From Conyzicola lurida (GTDB lineage: Bacteria; Actinomycetota; Actinomycetes; Actinomycetales; Microbacteriaceae), in NCBI RefSeq assembly GCF_014204935.1, contig NZ_JACHMJ010000001.1, positions 124,001-188,000 on the forward strand: DNA of 64,000 bases. Direction: 5' to 3'. This document shows, in pieces, positions 19,444 through 30,311 of the stretch. Every line of letters begins with the position of its first letter. Position 1 is the stretch's first letter. The notes beneath the pieces were generated by a model. The model saw only the letters and a program-made list of their open reading frames with translations, did no database searches and was not told the origin of the DNA. Made by a program: the position numbers and the translations under genes.

Positions 19444-20115
19444 ATGGCAGAAACAGCTGGCGTAGCCACGCTCGACGTCATCGACTCCAGCGGCAAGAAG
19501 GTCGGCTCCGTCGACCTCCCCGCCGAAACGTTCGACGTCCAGACCAACGTTCCGCTCATCCACCAGGTCGTCGTCGCGCAGCGCGCAGCGGCTCGCCAGG
19601 GTACGCACAACACGCTTCGCCGTGGTGAAGTCTCCGGTGCTGGCCGCAAGCCCTTCAAGCAGAAGGGAACCGGTCGCGCTCGTCAGGGCTCGATCCGCGC
19701 ACCTCAGATGAAGGGCGGTGGAATCGTCCACGGACCCCACCCCCGCGACTACTCGCAGCGCACCCCCAAGAAGATGATCGCTGCAGCACTGCGCGGAGCT
19801 CTCTCCGACCGTGCCCGCGGTGAGCGCATTCACGTCATCGACTCGCTGTCCGTCGGCGAGACCCCCTCGACCAAGGCGATCGTGAGCCTGCTCGCGACCA
19901 TCGCGTCGAGCAAGCACGTTCTGATCGTCCTCGAGCGTGACGACGAGCTCAGCTACAAGAGCGTCCGGAACATCCCGGCCGTCCACGTGCTGCCCTACGA
20001 CCAGCTCAACGCGTACGACGTCGTCGTCAGCGATGACATCGTCTTCACCGAGGGTGCCTTCAACGCGTTCGTCGCCTTCAACACCAAGTCGAACAAGGAA
20101 GAGGTCAGCGCATGA
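19444..20115 (+). CDS. rplD: 50S ribosomal protein L4
   Basis: Exit-tunnel protein of 223 residues. The long loop, [20 protein letters not shown], contains the conserved Lys/Arg-rich tip that contacts macrolide sites. In proteobacteria L4 represses its own operon; whether the long leader before rpsJ serves that role here is unknown. It overlaps rplW by ATGA. Confidence 0.99.
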   Translation: MAETAGVATLDVIDSSGKKVGSVDLPAETFDVQTNVPLIHQVVVAQRAAARQGTHNTLRRGEVSGAGRKPFKQKGTGRARQGSIRAPQMKGGGIVHGPHPRDYSQRTPKKMIAAALRGALSDRARGERIHVIDSLSVGETPSTKAIVSLLATIASSKHVLIVLERDDELSYKSVRNIPAVHVLPYDQLNAYDVVVSDDIVFTEGAFNAFVAFNTKSNKEEVSA

Positions 20116-20411
20116 CCGCCACGCAAAAGGATCCTCGCGACATCGTGATCTCGCCTGTTGTCTCTGAGAAGAGCTACAGCCTGATCGATGACGGCAAGTA
20201 CACCTTCGTCGTTGACCCCCGCGCGAACAAGACCGAGATCAAGCTCGCTATCGAGAAGATCTTCAACGTCAAGGTCGCTTCGGTCAACACTCTGAACCGC
20301 ACGGGTAAGACCCGTCGTACCAAGTTCGGCCTCGGCAAGCGCAAGGACACCAAGCGTGCCATTGTCACGCTGAAGTCCGGTTCCATCGACATCTTCACGG
20401 CTGTCGGCTAG
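20112..20411 (+). CDS. rplW: 50S ribosomal protein L23
   Basis: Exit-tunnel rim protein that docks trigger factor and SRP; 99 residues. [20 protein letters not shown] at the start and [19 protein letters not shown] in the middle are diagnostic. Overlaps rplD by four bases; rplB follows after 18 bases. Confidence 0.99.
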   Translation: MTATQKDPRDIVISPVVSEKSYSLIDDGKYTFVVDPRANKTEIKLAIEKIFNVKVASVNTLNRTGKTRRTKFGLGKRKDTKRAIVTLKSGSIDIFTAVG

Positions 20412-20429
20412 GGAACAAGGAGATAACTC

Positions 20430-21269
20430 ATGGCTATTCGTAAGTACAAGCCCACAACTCCCGGTCGCCGCGGTTCGTCCGTCGCCGACTTCGCCGAGAT
20501 CACGCGATCGACGCCGGAGAAGTCGCTGCTTCGTCCCCTGCCCAAGACCGGTGGACGTAACAACGCCGGTCGCATCACGACCCGTCACATCGGTGGTGGC
20601 CACAAGCGCCAGTACCGCGTCATTGACTTCAAGCGCAACGACAAAGACGGCGTGAACGCCAAGGTCGCTCACATCGAGTACGACCCCAACCGCACGGCTC
20701 GCATCGCACTGCTGCACTACGTTGACGGTACGAAGCGCTACATCATCGCTCCGAACAAGCTCAACCAGGGCGACATCATCGAGTCGGGCCCCTCGGCCGA
20801 CATCAAGCCGGGTAACAACCTTCCGCTGAAGAACATCCCGGTCGGAACCGTTATCCACGCGATCGAACTTCGTCCCGGTGGCGGCGCCAAGATGGCCCGC
20901 TCCGCTGGTGCGTCGGTTCGTCTCGTCGCCAAGGACGGCCCCTACGCGCAGCTCCGTCTGCCGTCGGGTGAAATCCGCAACGTCGACGTGCGCAACCGCG
21001 CCACGATCGGCGAGGTCGGCAACGCCGAGCAGTCCAACATCAACTGGGGTAAGGCCGGCCGTATGCGCTGGAAGGGCGTCCGCCCGACCGTTCGTGGTGT
21101 CGCCATGAACCCCGTTGACCACCCGCACGGTGGTGGTGAGGGTAAGACGTCCGGTGGACGTCACCCCGTTACCCCTTGGGGCCAGAAGGAGGGTCGTACG
21201 CGTAAGCGCAACCTCCCGTCCGACAAGCTCATCGTTCGTCGCCGCAACGCCGGCAAGAAGCGCAAGTAG
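20430..21269 (+). CDS. rplB: 50S ribosomal protein L2
   Basis: Needed for subunit joining and peptidyl transfer; 279 residues, standard. Contains the C-terminal signature [19 protein letters not shown], including the conserved His close to the catalytic centre. rpsS starts 12 bases later. Confidence 0.99.
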   Translation: MAIRKYKPTTPGRRGSSVADFAEITRSTPEKSLLRPLPKTGGRNNAGRITTRHIGGGHKRQYRVIDFKRNDKDGVNAKVAHIEYDPNRTARIALLHYVDGTKRYIIAPNKLNQGDIIESGPSADIKPGNNLPLKNIPVGTVIHAIELRPGGGAKMARSAGASVRLVAKDGPYAQLRLPSGEIRNVDVRNRATIGEVGNAEQSNINWGKAGRMRWKGVRPTVRGVAMNPVDHPHGGGEGKTSGGRHPVTPWGQKEGRTRKRNLPSDKLIVRRRNAGKKRK

Positions 21270-21281
21270 GAGTTGTAGAAG

Positions 21282-21563
21282 ATGCCACGCAGTCTGAAGA
21301 AGGGCCCCTTCGTCGATGACCACCTGCTTCGCAAGGTAGTTGTCGCCAATGAGGCCGGAAGCAAGAACGTAATCAAGACCTGGTCGCGCCGCTCCATGAT
21401 CATCCCGATCATGCTCGGTCACACCATTGCGGTGCACGACGGCCGCAAGCACATCCCCGTGTTCGTCACGGAGTCCATGGTGGGTCACAAGCTCGGCGAG
21501 TTCTCGCCCACCCGCACCTTCCGCGGCCACGTGAAGGATGACAAGAAGGGACGTCGTCGCTAA
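21282..21563 (+). CDS. rpsS: 30S ribosomal protein S19
   Basis: Head protein of the small subunit, paired with S13; 93 residues. Starts [16 protein letters not shown] and ends in the conserved [18 protein letters not shown]. Its stop overlaps the rplV start by one base. Confidence 0.99.
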   Translation: MPRSLKKGPFVDDHLLRKVVVANEAGSKNVIKTWSRRSMIIPIMLGHTIAVHDGRKHIPVFVTESMVGHKLGEFSPTRTFRGHVKDDKKGRRR

Positions 21564-21961
21564 TGGTTGAATCCATCGCCCGCGTGAAGCACATTCGCGT
21601 TACCGCAACCAAGGCTCGTCGCGTTGTTAACCTCATCCGCGGCAAGCAGGCAGTCGAAGCACTGGCCATCCTGAAGTTCGCACCCCAGGGTGCGAGCGAG
21701 CCCGTGTACAAGCTCGTTGCTTCGGCAATGGCCAATGCACGAGTCAAGGCCGACGCAGCGAACACCTTCCTCGACGAGCAGGACCTGTTCGTCTCCGAGG
21801 CTTTCGTTGACGAGGGAACCACCCTGAAGCGGTTCCAGCCGCGTGCACAGGGCCGCGCTTTCCAGATCCTGAAGCGCACGAGCCACATCACGATCGTCCT
21901 GTCTACGCCGGACGAAGCGGATGCCGCCAAGGCAACAACTGCGAAGGCAGGAAAGAAGTAA
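21563..21961 (+). CDS. rplV: 50S ribosomal protein L22
   Basis: Exit-tunnel protein of 132 residues. Conserved [13 protein letters not shown] near the start and the beta-hairpin [18 protein letters not shown] that lines the tunnel. It has a short Ala/Lys tail after residue 120. One-base overlaps with rpsS and rpsC. Confidence 0.99.
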   Translation: MVESIARVKHIRVTATKARRVVNLIRGKQAVEALAILKFAPQGASEPVYKLVASAMANARVKADAANTFLDEQDLFVSEAFVDEGTTLKRFQPRAQGRAFQILKRTSHITIVLSTPDEADAAKATTAKAGKK

Positions 21962-22761
21962 TGGGCCAGAAAGTAAATCCATACGGCTTCCGTCTGGGAA
22001 TTACCACCGACCACGTGTCGCGCTGGTTCTCCGACAGCACGAAGGTCGGACAGCGTTACAGCGACTACGTCGCCGAGGACATCAAGATCCGCAACCTGCT
22101 CAAGACGTCGCTTGACCGCGCCGGCGTGGCACGTATCGAGATCGAGCGCACCCGCGACCGCGTCCGCGTCGACATTCACACCGCCCGTCCGGGCATCGTG
22201 ATTGGCCGCCGTGGAGCCGAGGCCGAGCGCATCCGCACCGACCTCGAGAAGCTCTCGGGCAAGCAGATCCAGCTCAACATCCTCGAGGTGAAGAACCCCG
22301 AAGCAGAAGCCCAGCTTGTTGCCCAGGGAATCGCCGAGCAGCTCAGCGCACGTGTGGCCTTCCGCCGCGCAATGCGCAAGGGCATGCAGGGTGCTCAGCG
22401 CACGTCGACCGTCAAGGGTGTCCGCATCCAGGTCAGCGGTCGTCTGGGTGGCGCCGAGATGAGCCGTTCGGAGTTCTACCGCGAAGGCCGTGTGCCGCTG
22501 CACACGCTCCGCGCGAACATCGACTACGGCTTCTACGAGGCCAAGACCACCTTCGGCCGTATCGGCGTGAAGGTCTGGATCTACAAGGGTGACATCACCA
22601 ACAAGGAGCTTGCTCGCGAGCAGGCAAACCAGAAGTCGACCCGCCCCGAGCGTCGTGACGACCGTGGCGGAGACCGCCGCGACAACCGCGCTCCCCGCAA
22701 CTCTGCCCCCAAGGCAGACGCACCGGTAGCGGCAGCGGCACCAGCAGGAGTTGAGGCGTAA
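21961..22761 (+). CDS. rpsC: 30S ribosomal protein S3 with a charged C-terminal tail
   Basis: mRNA-entry protein, 266 residues. KH domain with [14 protein letters not shown] (78-91); C-terminal S3 domain up to about 216. Residues 221-266 are an added tail, first Arg/Asp-rich and then Ala/Pro-rich, probably disordered. Starts one base inside the rplV stop; rplP is 2 bases downstream. Confidence 0.99.
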   Translation: MGQKVNPYGFRLGITTDHVSRWFSDSTKVGQRYSDYVAEDIKIRNLLKTSLDRAGVARIEIERTRDRVRVDIHTARPGIVIGRRGAEAERIRTDLEKLSGKQIQLNILEVKNPEAEAQLVAQGIAEQLSARVAFRRAMRKGMQGAQRTSTVKGVRIQVSGRLGGAEMSRSEFYREGRVPLHTLRANIDYGFYEAKTTFGRIGVKVWIYKGDITNKELAREQANQKSTRPERRDDRGGDRRDNRAPRNSAPKADAPVAAAAPAGVEA

Positions 22762-22763
22762 CC

Positions 22764-23182
<419 letters not shown>

Positions 23183-23183
<1 letters not shown>

Positions 23184-23518
23184 TGGCGATCGGATCCAAG
23201 GAGCTCGCACCAACCGAGCTCGACACTTTTGAAGACACGCAACTCGTAGACGAGCTGAAGAAGGCCAAGGAAGAGCTGTTCAACCTGCGCTTCCAGTCGG
23301 CTACCGGACAGCTCGAAAGCCACGGCCGCCTGCGCGCCGTGAAGCGCGACATTGCCCGCATCTACACGGTTCTCCGTGAGCGCGAGCTGGGCATTCGTGC
23401 CACGCCTGTCGCCGTCGAGGCTCCTGCCAAGGAGACCAAGGCGAAGAAGACGACCAAGAAGACGGATGACGCGGCTGCCGCCGAGACGCCCGTCGCCGAA
23501 GAGACGAAGGAGGCATAG
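23183..23518 (+). CDS. rpmC: 50S ribosomal protein L29 with a C-terminal extension
   Basis: L29 sits beside L23 at the tunnel exit. ATG 23183 in TAATG is chosen over earlier in-frame starts inside rplP. The 111-residue product is much longer than the usual 65-70: residues 1-70 are the L29 helical hairpin ([20 protein letters not shown]), and 71-111 are an Ala/Glu/Lys/Thr-rich tail with no family similarity. Confidence 0.97.
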
Positions 23519-23520
23519 TC

Positions 23521-23829
23521 ATGGCTACTGCCAAGGAAACTGCCCCCGCGGCCGAGACGGTCGAAACCGCCGAGCTCGCTCGCGGCTACCGCAAGGCCCG
23601 TCGTGGCGTTGTCCTCAGCGACAAGATGGACAAGACCATCGTCGTCGAGGTCGAAGACCGCGTAAAGCACCCGCTGTACGGCAAGGTCATCCGCCGTACG
23701 TCCAAGGTCAAGGCTCACGATGAGACGAACTCGGCCGCCGTTGGCGACTCGGTTCTCATCAGCGAGACCCGCCCGCTCAGCGCTACGAAGCGCTGGCGCC
23801 TCGTCGAAATCGTAGAGAAGGCTAAGTAA
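23521..23829 (+). CDS. rpsQ: 30S ribosomal protein S17
   Basis: Primary 16S rRNA binder of the OB-fold type; 102 residues, with about 20 extra N-terminal residues. Core motif [20 protein letters not shown] and C-terminal [18 protein letters not shown]. rplN begins directly after its stop. Confidence 0.99.
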   Translation: MATAKETAPAAETVETAELARGYRKARRGVVLSDKMDKTIVVEVEDRVKHPLYGKVIRRTSKVKAHDETNSAAVGDSVLISETRPLSATKRWRLVEIVEKAK

Positions 23830-24198
23830 ATGCTTCAGCAGGAATCCAGAGTCAAGGTCGCCGACAACACCGGCGCCAAGGTTCTGCTTACGATCCGCGT
23901 TCTCGGTGGCTCCGGCCGTCGTTACGCCGGCCTGGGTGACGTCATCGTCGCGACCGTCAAGGACGCAATCCCCGGCGGCAACGTGAAGAAGGGTGACGTC
24001 GTCAAGGCGGTCATCGTTCGCGTGAACAAGCAGACCCGCCGTCCCGACGGCTCATACATCAAGTTCGACGAGAACGCCGCAGTGATCCTGAAGGCTGACG
24101 GAGACCCCCGCGGTACCCGCATCTTCGGCCCGGTTGGTCGTGAGCTTCGCGACAAGAAGTTCATGAAGATCATCTCGCTGGCACCGGAGGTCCTTTAA
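23830..24198 (+). CDS. rplN: 50S ribosomal protein L14
   Basis: Subunit-interface protein, 122 residues, the standard bacterial length. Starts [19 protein letters not shown] and ends [12 protein letters not shown]. It contacts L19 and is the docking site of RsfS in other bacteria. Two bases separate it from rplX. Confidence 0.99.
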   Translation: MLQQESRVKVADNTGAKVLLTIRVLGGSGRRYAGLGDVIVATVKDAIPGGNVKKGDVVKAVIVRVNKQTRRPDGSYIKFDENAAVILKADGDPRGTRIFGPVGRELRDKKFMKIISLAPEVL

Positions 24199-24200
24199 TC

Positions 24201-24560
24201 ATGGCGAACATCAAGAAGGGTGACCTGGTTCAGGTCATCACCGGCAAGACCCAGGCCCGTGGCGGAAGCCGCGGCAAGCAGGGTCGCGTCATCGAGGTAC
24301 TCACTGAGCGCAACCGCGTCGTCGTGGAGGGTGTCAACTTCGTCACCAAGCACGTCCGCGTCGGCCAGACCCAGCGCGGTACCAAGACCGGCGGCATCGA
24401 GACGATGGAGGCACCCATTCACGTGTCCAACGTCGCGCTCGTCGACCCCGAGACCAAGAAGCCCACTCGCGTCGGCTTCCGCACCGAGGTAGTAGAGAAG
24501 GACGGCGTCAAGCGCACCGTCCGTATCCGCTACGCGAAGAAGTCAGGTAAGGACCTCTAA
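24201..24560 (+). CDS. rplX: 50S ribosomal protein L24
   Basis: Assembly initiator protein with a KOW motif ([20 protein letters not shown]); 119 residues. The insert GSRGKQG is part of the loop near the tunnel exit. It overlaps rplE by one base. Confidence 0.99.
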   Translation: MANIKKGDLVQVITGKTQARGGSRGKQGRVIEVLTERNRVVVEGVNFVTKHVRVGQTQRGTKTGGIETMEAPIHVSNVALVDPETKKPTRVGFRTEVVEKDGVKRTVRIRYAKKSGKDL

Positions 24561-25138
24561 TGACTGACACCGCAACCACGGCTGAGAAGACCCAGCCCGC
24601 TCTCAAGGTCAAGTACCGCAACGAGATCTCCACGCAGCTGAAGGCTGACTTCGGTTTCACCAACGTTCACCAGATCCCCGGACTGGTCAAGGTTGTCGTG
24701 AACACCGGTGTCGGTGAGGCAGCTCGCGACGGCAAGATCATCGACGGTGCCATCAAGGACCTCGTCGCGATCACCGGCCAGAAGCCCCAGGTCACGCTGG
24801 CCCGTAAGTCCATCGCTCAGTTCAAGCTGCGCGAAGGCCAGGCCATCGGCGCACACGTCACCCTCCGTGGCGACCGTGCGTGGGAGTTCCTCGACCGTCT
24901 GATCAACCTTGCCCTTCCCCGTATCCGTGACTTCCGCGGGCTCAGCCCGAAGCAGTTCGACGGCAACGGCAACTACACCTTCGGTCTGACCGAGCAGTCG
25001 ATGTTCCACGAAATCGACCAGGACAAGATCGACCGCGTACGTGGCTTCGACATCACCGTCGTCACCACTGCGAAGAACGACGAGGAAGGCCGCGCGCTGC
25101 TCAAGGCGCTGGGCTTCCCCTTCAGGACCGACGTCTAA
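24560..25138 (+). CDS. rplE: 50S ribosomal protein L5
   Basis: Carries 5S rRNA with L18; 192 residues. Contains the conserved [11 protein letters not shown], the P-site loop and [18 protein letters not shown]. rpsN (S14) normally follows in many bacteria, but here a 158-base gap with a hairpin lies between rplE and rpsH. Confidence 0.99.
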   Translation: MTDTATTAEKTQPALKVKYRNEISTQLKADFGFTNVHQIPGLVKVVVNTGVGEAARDGKIIDGAIKDLVAITGQKPQVTLARKSIAQFKLREGQAIGAHVTLRGDRAWEFLDRLINLALPRIRDFRGLSPKQFDGNGNYTFGLTEQSMFHEIDQDKIDRVRGFDITVVTTAKNDEEGRALLKALGFPFRTDV

Positions 25139-25180
25139 ATTACAGACTGAGGTCGCAGGCGAGACTCCTGCAGCTATGAT

Positions 25181-25208
25181 GGAACGTTGCCCGAAAGGGC
25201 AACGTTCC
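25181..25208 (+). terminator. 12-bp stem with GAAA loop in the rplE-rpsH gap
   Basis: GGAACGTTGCCC (25181-25192), loop GAAA, GGGCAACGTTCC (25197-25208), a perfect stem closed by a GNRA tetraloop and followed by TCATACGC, not T-rich. It lies 43 bases after rplE and 88 before rpsH. More likely an mRNA processing or stability element, or a leaky terminator, than a full stop. Confidence 0.75.
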
Positions 25209-25296
25209 TCATACGCACATCACGCACCACCGATTCGTATAGGTCGGCCTTCGTGTAACGGACGCCGAAACCAGACGAGATATGGATTAATCACAC

Positions 25297-25695
25297 ATGA
25301 CAATGACAGATCCGGTCGCAGACCTGCTGACCAGACTGCGCAACGCTAACTCGGCGTACCACGAGACCGTGTCGCTCCCGAGTAGCAAGCTCAAGTCCCA
25401 CATTGCCGAGATCCTGAAGGCCGAAGGTTTCATTAACGGCTGGAAGATCGAGGACGCCCGCGTCGGACAGACGCTGACCATCGACCTGAAGTACGGCCCC
25501 AACCGCGAACGCTCCATCGTGGGCATCAAGCGCGTTTCCAAGCCCGGTCTTCGCGTATACGCAAAGTCGACCGAGATCCCCAAGGTTCTCGGCGGACTCG
25601 GCGTCGCCATCCTGTCAACCTCCTCGGGGCTCCTCACGGACCGCCAGGCTTCCAAGAAGGGCGTGGGTGGGGAAGTCCTCGCCTACGTGTGGTAA
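25297..25695 (+). CDS. rpsH: 30S ribosomal protein S8
   Basis: Binds helix 21 of 16S rRNA; 132 residues. Starts [20 protein letters not shown] and ends with [20 protein letters not shown]. In E. coli S8 represses the spc operon. It is the first gene after the gap, and rplF follows after 6 bases. Confidence 0.99.
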   Translation: MTMTDPVADLLTRLRNANSAYHETVSLPSSKLKSHIAEILKAEGFINGWKIEDARVGQTLTIDLKYGPNRERSIVGIKRVSKPGLRVYAKSTEIPKVLGGLGVAILSTSSGLLTDRQASKKGVGGEVLAYVW

Positions 25696-25701
25696 CCAGT
25701 C

Positions 25702-26238
25702 ATGTCACGTATTGGAAGACTGCCCATCGTCATCCCTGCCGGGGTCGATGTGAAGATTGACGGCTCTGCCGTCTCTGTCAAGGGCCCGAAGGGCGAGCTC
25801 GCTCTCGTCATCGCCAGCCCCATTGAGGCCAAGATCGAGGACGGCCAGATCCTGGTCACTCGTCCCGACGACGAGCGCGCATCGCGTTCGCTCCACGGCC
25901 TCACCCGCACGCTGATCTCGAACCAGATCGTCGGTGTCACCGAGGGTTACACCAAGGGCCTCGAGATCGTCGGAACCGGTTTCCGCGTCGCCGCCAAGGG
26001 TGCATCGCTCGAGTTCGCACTCGGCTTCTCGCACTCGATCACGGTTGACCCGCCCGCCGGCATCAGCTTCTCCGTCGAGGGCAACACCAAGATCACCGTT
26101 GCCGGTATCGACAAGCAGGCCGTCGGCGAAGTCGCGGCCAACATTCGTAAGTTGCGCAAGCCGGAGCCCTACAAGGGCAAGGGCGTTCGCTACGCAGGCG
26201 AAGTAGTCCGCCGCAAGGCCGGAAAGTCAGGTAAGTAA
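25702..26238 (+). CDS. rplF: 50S ribosomal protein L6
   Basis: Sarcin-ricin loop neighbour with two repeated domains; 178 residues. Starts [20 protein letters not shown] and ends with the conserved [20 protein letters not shown]. Two bases before rplR. Confidence 0.99.
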   Translation: MSRIGRLPIVIPAGVDVKIDGSAVSVKGPKGELALVIASPIEAKIEDGQILVTRPDDERASRSLHGLTRTLISNQIVGVTEGYTKGLEIVGTGFRVAAKGASLEFALGFSHSITVDPPAGISFSVEGNTKITVAGIDKQAVGEVAANIRKLRKPEPYKGKGVRYAGEVVRRKAGKSGK

Positions 26239-26240
26239 TC

Positions 26241-26612
26241 ATGGGTCTCGGAACTAGAGGCAAGAGCAAGTCGGCCGCCAAGTCGCGCCGTCACGCACGT
26301 CTTCGCAAGAAGGTCGTCGGCACCGAGCTGCGTCCGCGCCTGGTCGTCACGCGTTCGGCCCGTCACGTCTTCGTGCAGGTCGTCGATGACAGCAAGGGTT
26401 TCACCCTCGCATCCGCATCGACGCTCGAAGCAGACCTGCGCACCTTCGATGGTGACAAGACCGCCAAGGCCCGCAAGGTCGGCGAACTTGTCGCAGAGCG
26501 TGCCAAGGCCGCTGGCGTCGAAGCCGTCGTTTTTGACCGTGGTGGTAGCAAGTACGCGGGTCGCGTCGCCGCTATCGCTGATGGAGCTCGAGAGGGTGGA
26601 TTGAACCTGTGA
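26241..26612 (+). CDS. rplR: 50S ribosomal protein L18
   Basis: 5S rRNA-binding protein, 123 residues, with a basic N-terminus and C-terminal [20 protein letters not shown], the family signature. It overlaps rpsE by GTGA. Confidence 0.99.
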   Translation: MGLGTRGKSKSAAKSRRHARLRKKVVGTELRPRLVVTRSARHVFVQVVDDSKGFTLASASTLEADLRTFDGDKTAKARKVGELVAERAKAAGVEAVVFDRGGSKYAGRVAAIADGAREGGLNL

Positions 26613-27331
26613 GCGAAGCAACTAACAAGGAGCCTGTTGTGGCTGCAGAAGTAACCGAGGCGCCCGTCGTCGTCACCGCCGAGGCCATTGCGGCCGAGGT
26701 CGTCGTCGACGCCCCCGCCACCGACACCACGAACGAGCCTCGCGAGGCCCGCCGTGGTGGACGCGAGCGCAGCCCGAACCGCGACCGTGGCAACAGCCGC
26801 GACGCGGAGAAGAGCCAGTTCCTCGAGCGCGTTGTCACGATCAACCGCGTTTCCAAGGTCGTCAAGGGTGGTCGTCGCTTCAGCTTCACCGCACTCGTCG
26901 TCGTCGGAGACGGCAACGGCCTGGTCGGCATCGGATACGGCAAGGCACGCGAAGTCCCCACGGCCATCTCCAAGGGCGTCGAGGAAGCGAAGAAGAACTT
27001 CTTCCGCGTTCCCCGCGTCGCTGCGACCATCCCGCACTCTGTGCAGGGTGAGGCCGCTGCCGGAGTTGTCCTGCTGCGTCCGGCATCCGCCGGTACCGGT
27101 GTTATCGCTGGTGGACCGGTTCGCGCCGTCCTCGAGTGCGCCGGCATCCATGACGTCCTGAGCAAGTCGCTCGGTTCGTCGAACACGATCAACATCGTGC
27201 ACGCCACGGTTGCTGCCCTCAAGCAGCTCGAGGAGCCTCGTGCGGTCGCCGCACGTCGTGGCCTCCCCGTCGAGCACGTTGTGCCGGCTCGCCTCCTGCG
27301 CGCCGAAGCAGAAGCTAAGGCAGGTGTCTGA
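26609..27331 (+). CDS. rpsE: 30S ribosomal protein S5 with an N-terminal extension
   Basis: Fidelity and mRNA-entry protein, 240 residues against about 165-200 usual. GTG 26609 overlaps the rplR stop. Residues 1-68 are an Ala/Val/Glu-rich arm ending in a basic RG-type patch; the S5 dsRNA-binding domain starts near residue 70 ([20 protein letters not shown]). The rest is standard. Confidence 0.98.
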   Translation: MSEATNKEPVVAAEVTEAPVVVTAEAIAAEVVVDAPATDTTNEPREARRGGRERSPNRDRGNSRDAEKSQFLERVVTINRVSKVVKGGRRFSFTALVVVGDGNGLVGIGYGKAREVPTAISKGVEEAKKNFFRVPRVAATIPHSVQGEAAAGVVLLRPASAGTGVIAGGPVRAVLECAGIHDVLSKSLGSSNTINIVHATVAALKQLEEPRAVAARRGLPVEHVVPARLLRAEAEAKAGV

Positions 27332-27513
27332 TGGCTCGCCTGAAGGTAACCCAGATCAAGTCCAAAATTAGTGAGAAGCAGAACCAGCGCGACACCCTGC
27401 GGAGCCTCGGGCTTCACCGCATCGGTGACGTCACGGTTCGCGAGGACAACAAGCAGAACCGTGGTTACGTCAACACGGTCGCTCACCTCGTCAAGGTCGA
27501 GGAGATTGACTAA
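27331..27513 (+). CDS. rpmD: 50S ribosomal protein L30
   Basis: Short-form L30, 60 residues, starting [20 protein letters not shown] and ending with [20 protein letters not shown]. One-base overlaps with rpsE and rplO. Confidence 0.98.
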   Translation: MARLKVTQIKSKISEKQNQRDTLRSLGLHRIGDVTVREDNKQNRGYVNTVAHLVKVEEID

Positions 27514-28262
27514 TGGCTGAAGAAGAAACGGTAGCCAAGAAGGCTCCCGCCAAGAAGGCCGCTGCTCCCAAGGCAGCTGCTGAGAAGGCACCGGCAGCCG
27601 AGAAGAAGGCTCCCGCGAAGAAGGCAGCAGCTCCCAAGGCTGACGCCGCCGAGAAGGCCCCCGCCGCCAAGGCCGCTACGACCAAGGCTCCGGCCAAGGC
27701 CAAGGCTCCCGCCGCAGCGAAGGCCGACGCCCCCTCCGAGGTAGTTGCCGACAAGGCACCCGCCGAGAAGAAGGCACCCGCAGCGAAGTCCAAGGCGGCC
27801 CCCAAGGCCGAGACCGAGGCTCGCCCGCAGGTTCTCAAGGTCCACCACCTTCGCCCGGCTGTCGGCGCGAAGAAGGACAAGACCCGCGTCGGACGCGGTG
27901 AAGGTTCCAAGGGTAAGACTGCCGGCCGCGGTACCAAGGGCACGAAGGCTCGTTACTCGGTTCGCCCGGGCTTCGAAGCCGGAAACATTGGTTTCGTCAT
28001 GCGTTCGCCGAAGCTGCGCGGGTTCAAGAACCCGTTCCGCGTCGAGTACCAGGTCGTCAACCTCGAGAAGCTGGCCGACCTCTACCCCAAGGGTGGAGAC
28101 GTCACGATCGCTGACCTCGTCGCCAAGGGTGCCGTTCGCAAGAACGAGAAGGTCAAGGTTCTCGGCGACGGTGACATTGCGGTTAAGCTGAACGTTGCAG
28201 TTGACAAGGTCTCCGGCTCCGCCGAGCAGAAGATTGTCGCCGCAGGCGGATCGGTCAAGTAG
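27513..28262 (+). CDS. rplO: 50S ribosomal protein L15 with a 106-residue Ala/Lys/Pro arm
   Basis: L15 is a late-assembly large-subunit protein of about 147 residues in most bacteria; this one has 249. Residues 1-106 consist of imperfect repeats of [13 protein letters not shown] type, histone H1-like and surely disordered. The core starts at [11 protein letters not shown] (108) with [23 protein letters not shown] 27513 overlaps the rpmD stop by one base, which argues that the arm is really translated rather than a wrong start. Confidence 0.96.
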   Translation: MAEEETVAKKAPAKKAAAPKAAAEKAPAAEKKAPAKKAAAPKADAAEKAPAAKAATTKAPAKAKAPAAAKADAPSEVVADKAPAEKKAPAAKSKAAPKAETEARPQVLKVHHLRPAVGAKKDKTRVGRGEGSKGKTAGRGTKGTKARYSVRPGFEAGNIGFVMRSPKLRGFKNPFRVEYQVVNLEKLADLYPKGGDVTIADLVAKGAVRKNEKVKVLGDGDIAVKLNVAVDKVSGSAEQKIVAAGGSVK

Positions 28263-28264
28263 TA

Positions 28265-28344
28265 CAACGCTCACGCGTTGAGACTGTCGCCCTAGCGACT
28301 GTCAACATTGGTTAGGGGTTGGGCCGCCGAAAAATCGGCGGCCC
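28265..28344 (+). promoter_or_regulatory. Two hairpins in the rplO-secY gap
   Basis: CAACGC-TCAC-GCGTTG (28265-28280) and GGGCCGCCGA-AAAA-TCGGCGGCCC (28321-28344). The second is a 10-bp stem with an AAAA loop and no T run. They lie in a 118-base gap, one of the few real breaks in the spc operon, and could attenuate or process the secY part. Confidence 0.6.
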
Positions 28345-28380
28345 ACTCCGGCCTCTGCTCTTAGAAAACCTGGAGGACTT

Positions 28381-29709
28381 GTGTTTAGAGCCGTCGCGCG
28401 GATCTTCCGCACGCCAGACCTGCGCAGGAAGATCGGGTTCACGCTCGGTATCGTCGCGCTGTTCCGGCTGGGATCGTTCATTCCCGCACCGTTCGTCGAT
28501 TTCGGCAACGTTCAGCTGTGCCTCGCGGGTAACGCGGGAACCGACGGTCTGTACGACCTGGTCAACCTCTTCAGTGGTGGAGCCCTGCTCCAGCTGTCAA
28601 TCTTCGCGCTCGGGATCATGCCGTACATCACGGCGTCGATCATCGTGCAGCTCCTCCGCGTGGTCATCCCGCACTTCGACACCCTCTACAAGGAGGGCCA
28701 GACGGGCCAGGCCAAGCTCACGCAGTACACGCGTTACCTCACCATCGCCCTGGGTATCCTCCAGTCGACGACGCTGATCACCGTGGCCCGCAGTGGCGCG
28801 CTGTTCCCCTCGAACTCCGGCATCGCCGAGTGCAACAACCTCATCACCAACGACGCCTGGTACGCCATCATGCTCATGGTCATCACCATGACCGCCGGCA
28901 CCGGCCTCATCATGTGGATGGGCGAGCTCATCACCGAGCGCGGCATCGGCAACGGTATGTCGCTCCTCATCTTCACCTCCATCTCCGCCACCTTCCCTGC
29001 CGCTCTCTGGAGCATCCAGCAGTCGAAGGGCTGGGAGGTCTTCATCCTCACGATCCTCGTCGGAATCGTGATCATGGCCGCGGTCGTGTTCGTCGAGCAG
29101 TCGCAGCGGCGCATCCCCGTGCAGTACGCGAAACGCATGGTCGGACGCCGCACCTACGGCGGCAACAACACGTACATCCCGATCAAGGTGAACATGGCCG
29201 GCGTCGTGCCCGTCATCTTCGCGTCGTCGCTGCTGTACCTGCCTGCCCTCATCGCGCAGTTCAACCAGCCCGCCGTGGCCGGCGAGACTCCCGCCGCGTG
29301 GGTCGTCTGGATCCAGAACAACCTCACCTCGGGCGACAACCCGCTGTACATGGCTGTCTACTTCCTGCTCATCATCGGCTTCACCTACTTCTACGTCGCG
29401 ATCACCTTCAACCCCGAAGAGGTCGCCGACAACATGAAGAAGTACGGCGGGTTCATCCCCGGCATCCGTGCCGGACGCCCGACCGCCGAATACCTCGACT
29501 ACGTATTGACCCGGGTGACCCTTCCCGGTTCGCTCTACCTCGGCCTGATCGCGCTCATCCCGCTCATCGCTCTCGCGACGGTCGGCGCCAACCAGAACTT
29601 CCCGTTCGGCGGCGCGAGCATTCTGATCATCGTCGGCGTCGGTCTCGAGACCGTGAAGCAGATCGACTCGCAGCTGCAGCAGCGCCACTACGAGGGTCTG
29701 CTCCGTTGA
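28381..29709 (+). CDS. secY: Protein translocase channel subunit SecY
   Basis: Central pore of the Sec translocon, 442 residues with ten transmembrane helices. GTG 28381 is preceded by TGGAGGAC. Conserved cytoplasmic loops [20 protein letters not shown] and [20 protein letters not shown] are present. It overlaps adk: the secY TGA lies inside TTGA. Confidence 0.99.
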   Translation: MFRAVARIFRTPDLRRKIGFTLGIVALFRLGSFIPAPFVDFGNVQLCLAGNAGTDGLYDLVNLFSGGALLQLSIFALGIMPYITASIIVQLLRVVIPHFDTLYKEGQTGQAKLTQYTRYLTIALGILQSTTLITVARSGALFPSNSGIAECNNLITNDAWYAIMLMVITMTAGTGLIMWMGELITERGIGNGMSLLIFTSISATFPAALWSIQQSKGWEVFILTILVGIVIMAAVVFVEQSQRRIPVQYAKRMVGRRTYGGNNTYIPIKVNMAGVVPVIFASSLLYLPALIAQFNQPAVAGETPAAWVVWIQNNLTSGDNPLYMAVYFLLIIGFTYFYVAITFNPEEVADNMKKYGGFIPGIRAGRPTAEYLDYVLTRVTLPGSLYLGLIALIPLIALATVGANQNFPFGGASILIIVGVGLETVKQIDSQLQQRHYEGLLR

Positions 29710-30311
29710 GCCGCCTTCTGATCGTCGGCCCCCCTGGCGCCGGTAAGGGAACGCAGGCTGCCCTCATCACCACCACCTACGGCATTCCCGATGTGTCGAC
29801 CGGAGACATCTTCCGCGCGAACATCAAGAACGAGACGCCGCTCGGCATGCAGGTGAAGGCGATCCTCGACCGGGGCGAGTACGTCTCGGACGAGCTCACC
29901 AACAACCTGGTCAAGAGCCGTCTCGAAGAGGATGACGCACGCGAGGGTTTCCTCCTCGATGGCTACCCCCGCACGCTCGAGCAGGTCCGCTACCTCGACG
30001 AGTTGCTGGCGAGCAAGGGACAGGCGCTCGACGCCGTCATCCAGCTCGTCGCCGACCAGGACGAAGTGGTCGCCCGACTGACCAAGCGCGCACTCGAGCA
30101 GGGTCGCGCCGACGACACCGAAGAGGTCATCCGTCACCGTCAAGAGGTCTACGCCCGCGAGACGACCCCGCTGATCGCCGTCTACGGCGACCGTGGTCTG
30201 CTCGTCGAGGTCGACGGTCTCGGCGCGGTCGACGAGGTCGCCGCCCGCATCAACGAGGCACTCGCCAGCCGCGGCATCACCGCGACCGAGTCCTCCGTAG
30301 AAACGGCGTAG
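29706..30311 (+). CDS. adk: Adenylate kinase (short-lid type)
   Basis: Converts ATP + AMP to 2 ADP in the cytoplasm. TTG 29706 overlaps the secY stop and gives [17 protein letters not shown], with the P-loop at the expected distance; the long open frame upstream is a shadow of secY. The 201-residue protein lacks the long zinc-type lid (only [17 protein letters not shown] is present), as in other actinobacteria. DGYPRTLEQ is the AMP-binding segment. Confidence 0.97.
   Translation: MSRLLIVGPPGAGKGTQAALITTTYGIPDVSTGDIFRANIKNETPLGMQVKAILDRGEYVSDELTNNLVKSRLEEDDAREGFLLDGYPRTLEQVRYLDELLASKGQALDAVIQLVADQDEVVARLTKRALEQGRADDTEEVIRHRQEVYARETTPLIAVYGDRGLLVEVDGLGAVDEVAARINEALASRGITATESSVETA

Noticed and set aside
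28830-29705. In-frame extension upstream of adk
   Set aside because: It lies within secY out of phase; adenylate kinase similarity begins at TTG 29706.
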